DNA of 64,000 bases from Bradyrhizobium diversitatis (GTDB lineage Bacteria; Pseudomonadota; Alphaproteobacteria; Rhizobiales; Xanthobacteraceae). The notes under the pieces are model-generated. The model saw nothing but the letters and a program-made list of their open reading frames with translations, searched no databases and had not been told where the DNA came from. The position numbers were made by a program, and so were the translations under genes. The stretch spans positions 62,001 to 126,000 of the forward strand of contig NZ_JACEGD010000040.1 of assembly GCF_016031635.1 (NCBI RefSeq), written 5' to 3'. This document shows, piece by piece, positions 61,120-64,000 of the stretch (its first letter is position 1; each line of letters starts with the position of its first letter).

Positions 61120-61908
61120 ATGAAATTTGCTGCGATCGCGGATGTGCACGGGAATCGTCCGGCGCTGGACGCCGTCCTTGCGGACATTGCCGCGCTCGGT
61201 ATCGACGACGTCGTAAATCTTGGCGACCACGTCAGCGGGCCGCTCGAGGCCGCAAGAACTGCAGACCTGCTCATCGAGCGCGGCTTTCCGTCGGTGCGGG
61301 GCGATCAGGATCGAATCCTCCTGGAGCTCCGGCAGGCGGGTACTTCGGCGCGCAGCGATTTCCAGCAACTCGCGCGCAAGCATTTCGACTGGATGGCAAG
61401 CATGCCACCCACGCTGATGTACAGAGACCGGGTATTCCTGTGCCATGCGTCACCCAGGAACGATGCCGCCTTTTGGCTCGATCAGATAGCCGATGACGGC
61501 GGCGTGCGTGCCAGTCCGATCGAGGCGATCGAGTCCGAGGCCGAGGGGATCACGGCCGAAGTCATCCTGTGCGGGCACACTCACATTCCGAGGGTCGTTC
61601 GTCTGAGGGATGGTCGACTGGTCGTAAACCCCGGCAGCGTCGGGCTGCCCGGCTACGACGGGAAATTGCCTGTGCCTTACGTCGTTGAGGTCGGCACGCC
61701 CCACGCGTGCTATGCCCTGCTGGAGCATGCCGGAGGAGCCTGGACCGCGACGATCCGCTACGTGCCCTACGATAGTGCGGCCATGGCCGCACTTGCGCGC
61801 AGCAAGGGCATGCTCACCTGGGCGAGCGCGATTGCAACCGGTTGGATTCGGTCGGAGCGGAGTTGGGCCGCACCAGGTCAGAACGGCACTCCGTGGTCGC
61901 CGCGCTGA
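61120..61908 (+). CDS. Metallophosphoesterase (YfcE/MJ0936-like)
   Basis: Protein of 262 residues. The metal-binding motifs are 'IADVHGN' (Asp8, His10), 'NLGDHVSGP' (Asp36) and 'LCGHTHIPR'. The usual GNHD motif is RGDQD here (residues 60-64), a substitution seen in several proteins of this branch. GGGAGGG precedes the ATG. It hydrolyses phosphodiesters or phosphomonoesters with two metal ions; the substrate is unknown. Confidence 0.85.
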   Translation: MKFAAIADVHGNRPALDAVLADIAALGIDDVVNLGDHVSGPLEAARTADLLIERGFPSVRGDQDRILLELRQAGTSARSDFQQLARKHFDWMASMPPTLMYRDRVFLCHASPRNDAAFWLDQIADDGGVRASPIEAIESEAEGITAEVILCGHTHIPRVVRLRDGRLVVNPGSVGLPGYDGKLPVPYVVEVGTPHACYALLEHAGGAWTATIRYVPYDSAAMAALARSKGMLTWASAIATGWIRSERSWAAPGQNGTPWSPR

Positions 61909-62126
61909 CGCCGCGCACCTCGAAGCGCTCCGGTATCTGTTCACGGATCTGGTCCAGGGTGGCCGCGACAGGGGCGGTCGTGCAAACGGCAGGGACGGGC
62001 ATGCCGCCTGCGCAGGGTGCGAAAAGCCTTTCGATCTTGCGCGTCCTGTCGGCCTGTCCTACGCCACGTCCGGACGAAATTTTGCGAGGCGGTGAGGGGC
62101 ACTGCCGAAGTCTCGAGGGAGCCGAC

Positions 62127-63788
62127 ATGACCATTCGCAACACCCGCATCGGGGGCCAGATCCTGATCGATCAGCTCGTCGCCCAAGGCGTCGAGCGCGT
62201 CACCTGCGTGCCGGGCGAGAGCTATCTGGCGGCGCTCGACGCACTGCATGACAGCCCGATCGACGTCATGATCTGCCGGGCCGAAGGCGGTGCGGCGATG
62301 ATGGCGGAGGCCTATGGCAAGCTCACGGGGCGGCCCGGCGTTTGCTTCGTCACCCGCGGGCCCGGCGCGACCAATGCCAGCCACGGCGTCCACATCGCGA
62401 TGCAGGATTCGACCCCGATGATCCTATTCGTCGGCCAGGTCGACACCGGCATGCGCGAGCGCGAGGCGTTCCAGGAGCTCGACTACAAGGCGGTGTTCGG
62501 CTCCATGGCGAAATGGGCGGTCGAGATCGATCGCCCTGATCGCATTCCGGAGCTGGTGGCGCGCGCCTTCCGCGTCGCCATGCAGGGCCGCCCTGGTCCC
62601 GTGGTGATCGCGCTGCCGGAGAACATGCTGACCGAGACCGCCGCCGTTGCCGATGCCATGCGCATCGAGCCCGCCGTGAGCTGGCCGGCACCTGCCGATA
62701 TCGAACGCGTCGGTGCGATGCTTGCGAGCGCCAAGGCGCCGCTCGTCATTCTCGGCGGCTCGCGCTGGACCGAGGAGGCGACCAGAAGCATTGCGCGCTT
62801 TGCCGAGCGGTTCGACCTGCCGGTCGCGACCTCGTTCCGCAGGGCCTCGCTGATCGACGCCGATCATTCACACTATGCCGGCGATCTCGGCATCGGGCCG
62901 AGCCCAGGCCTGAAGGCGCGCATCGAGGGTGCCGATGTCATTCTGCTGATTGGCGGCCGCATGTCGGAGATGCCGTCCTCGTCCTATACGCTGCTCGACA
63001 TTCCGACCCCGCATCAGAAGCTGATCCACGTGCATCCGGGCTCCGAAGAGCTCGGCCGGGTCTATCAGCCGGCGCTTGCGATCCAGGCGACGCCTGCCAC
63101 GTTCGCCGCGGCGGTCGAGACGCTGAAGCCAACAGGCGCGGTGGCCTGGAAGGGCGAGGCCGCCAAGGCACACGCCGATTATCTCGCCTGGACCGGGAAG
63201 GCCCGCGAGCTGCCGGGCTCGTTCCAGTACGGCCAGGTGATGACCTGGCTGCGCGACCGCCTGCCGAAGGACGCCATCGTCTGCAACGGCGCCGGCAACT
63301 ATGCCGGCTGGATCCATCGCCATCACCGCTTCCACAGCTTTGCCGCCCAGCTTGCGCCGACCTCGGGCTCGATGGGCTACGGCGTGCCGGCGGGCGTGCT
63401 GGCCAAACGGCAGTGTCCGGATCGTGTCGTCGTCGCCTTCGCCGGTGACGGCTGCTTTCTGATGAACGGCCAGGAGTTCGCGACGGCCGTGCAGTATGAC
63501 GCGCCGCTCGTCGTCATCGTCGTCGATAATTCGCAGTACGGTACCATCCGCATGCATCAGGAGCGCGACTACCCCGGTCGCGTCGTCGGCACCCAGCTCA
63601 AGAATCCTGACTTTGCGATGTACGCGAAGGCGTTCGGCGGCCATGGCGAGCGCGTCGAGCGCACGGAAGAGTTCGCGCCGGCGTTCGAGCGCGCGCTGGC
63701 GTCGGGCAAGCCGTCGATCCTCCACTGCATCATCGATCCGCGCGCGATCTCGGTCGGCAAGGATTTCACGCCGGCGGTGAAGGCTTAA
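62127..63788 (+). CDS. Thiamine-diphosphate-dependent enzyme, acetolactate-synthase-like
   Basis: Protein of 553 residues from ATG 62127 (GAGGGAG upstream; the frame is open from 61842 but that part is non-coding). Catalytic Glu53 lies in 'CRAEGGAAMMAEAYGKLTG', which is followed by 'RGPGATNASHGVHIAMQDSTPMI'. The ThDP-binding motif is 'AGDGCFLMNGQEFATAVQYDAPLVVIVVDNSQYG'. No regulatory ilvN gene adjoins, so it is more likely a catabolic 2-oxo-acid decarboxylase or carboligase than a biosynthetic acetolactate synthase. An FAD amine oxidase follows after 4 nt; together they may act on an amino acid and its 2-oxo acid (inference). Confidence 0.85.
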   Translation: MTIRNTRIGGQILIDQLVAQGVERVTCVPGESYLAALDALHDSPIDVMICRAEGGAAMMAEAYGKLTGRPGVCFVTRGPGATNASHGVHIAMQDSTPMILFVGQVDTGMREREAFQELDYKAVFGSMAKWAVEIDRPDRIPELVARAFRVAMQGRPGPVVIALPENMLTETAAVADAMRIEPAVSWPAPADIERVGAMLASAKAPLVILGGSRWTEEATRSIARFAERFDLPVATSFRRASLIDADHSHYAGDLGIGPSPGLKARIEGADVILLIGGRMSEMPSSSYTLLDIPTPHQKLIHVHPGSEELGRVYQPALAIQATPATFAAAVETLKPTGAVAWKGEAAKAHADYLAWTGKARELPGSFQYGQVMTWLRDRLPKDAIVCNGAGNYAGWIHRHHRFHSFAAQLAPTSGSMGYGVPAGVLAKRQCPDRVVVAFAGDGCFLMNGQEFATAVQYDAPLVVIVVDNSQYGTIRMHQERDYPGRVVGTQLKNPDFAMYAKAFGGHGERVERTEEFAPAFERALASGKPSILHCIIDPRAISVGKDFTPAVKA

Positions 63789-63792
63789 AGCG

Positions 63793-64000
63793 ATGCCGGC
63801 CGGCCGCCACGTCGCCATCATCGGTGCCGGCGCGATCGGTGTGATCAGCGCGATCGAGGCGCTACGCGAGGGCCATCGCGTCACGCTGATCGATCCGGGC
63901 GAGCCCGGCGGCGAGCAGGCGGCGAGCTACGGCAATGCCGGCTGGCTCTCTTCGCATTCGGTGATCCCGCCGGCTGAGCCGGGCATCTGGAAGAAGGTGC
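63793..64000 (+). CDS. FAD-dependent oxidoreductase (DadA/DAO-like), 3' end outside window
   Basis: Only the first 69 residues are in the window. They hold the FAD-binding loop 'VAIIGAGAIGVISAIEALREGHRVTLID' and 'ASYGNAGWLSSHSVIP', the latter typical of D-amino-acid dehydrogenases of the DadA group. It starts 4 nt after the ThDP enzyme, so the two form an operon. An amino acid racemase gene lies 3 kb upstream, which fits D-amino-acid use, though not in the same operon. Confidence 0.8.
   Translation, partial: MPAGRHVAIIGAGAIGVISAIEALREGHRVTLIDPGEPGGEQAASYGNAGWLSSHSVIPPAEPGIWKKV

Noticed and set aside
61842..62126. Longer N-terminus for the ThDP enzyme
   Set aside because: The added 95 residues overlap the end of the metallophosphoesterase and do not resemble the family; ATG 62127 has a good ribosome binding site.

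Overview
The window is high-GC alphaproteobacterial DNA, most like Bradyrhizobium. Pointers to this are the Porin_2-type porin, the rhizobial motor accessory genes motC and motE, the flagellin regulators flaF and flbT, short palindromic intergenic repeats, and a gene order close to the flagellar locus of Sinorhizobium and the lateral-flagellar locus of Bradyrhizobium diazoefficiens. The assignment rests on gene content and order, not on a database search.

Layout. (1) 1-5.8 kb: two CMD/AhpD-fold proteins and a branched-chain-amino-acid-type ABC transporter (binding protein, fused double permease, two ATPases). (2) 5.8-17.1 kb: accessory genes, namely a nickel/cobalt permease with its metal signature deleted, a HerA-like ATPase, a cysteine-cluster protein, a ketopantoate-reductase-like enzyme, an unusual alpha/beta hydrolase, a MarR regulator, a major porin, a 1.3-kb repeat-rich gap, and a four-cysteine MarR regulator. 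(3) 17.9-52.7 kb: an almost complete flagellar gene cluster of about 38 genes. DUF1217-flgF-fliI runs leftward. Running rightward are motA-fliM-x-fliN-fliG-flhB, flgB-flgC-fliE-flgG-flgA-flgI, motE-flgH-fliL-fliP, two flagellins, fliF-fliH-motB-motC-fliK-transglycosylase, flgE-flgK-flgL, flaF-flbT-flgD-fliQ and flhA-fliR-x-rod-binding-x-x. The leftward OmpR-type regulator lafR closes the cluster. (4) 53.5-64 kb: a coiled-coil membrane protein, a second four-cysteine MarR regulator paralogous to the one on the other side of the cluster, and a run of metabolic genes including two broken ones (a beta-lactamase-type hydrolase and a HAD phosphatase), ending in a ThDP enzyme and the start of an FAD oxidoreductase.

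How it works together. The cluster encodes a basal body, export apparatus, C-ring, proton-driven stator with the rhizobial MotC/MotE additions, hook, junction proteins and two nearly identical flagellins. No fliA (sigma-28), flgM, fliD, fliS or fliO was seen. Control probably runs through LafR, whose receiver domain has lost its phosphorylation signature, and through FlaF/FlbT acting on flagellin mRNA.

The strongest hidden signals are non-coding. A motif with core CCTCGCGCAAGC stands about 50 nt before the start codon of nearly every flagellar operon. It is also present before the coiled-coil gene at 53.5 kb, which suggests a new member of the regulon. Both flagellin mRNAs share a leader with a conserved hairpin and a second helix that would mask the ribosome binding site. 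Three ATATGGTTA boxes lie upstream of the first flagellin gene.
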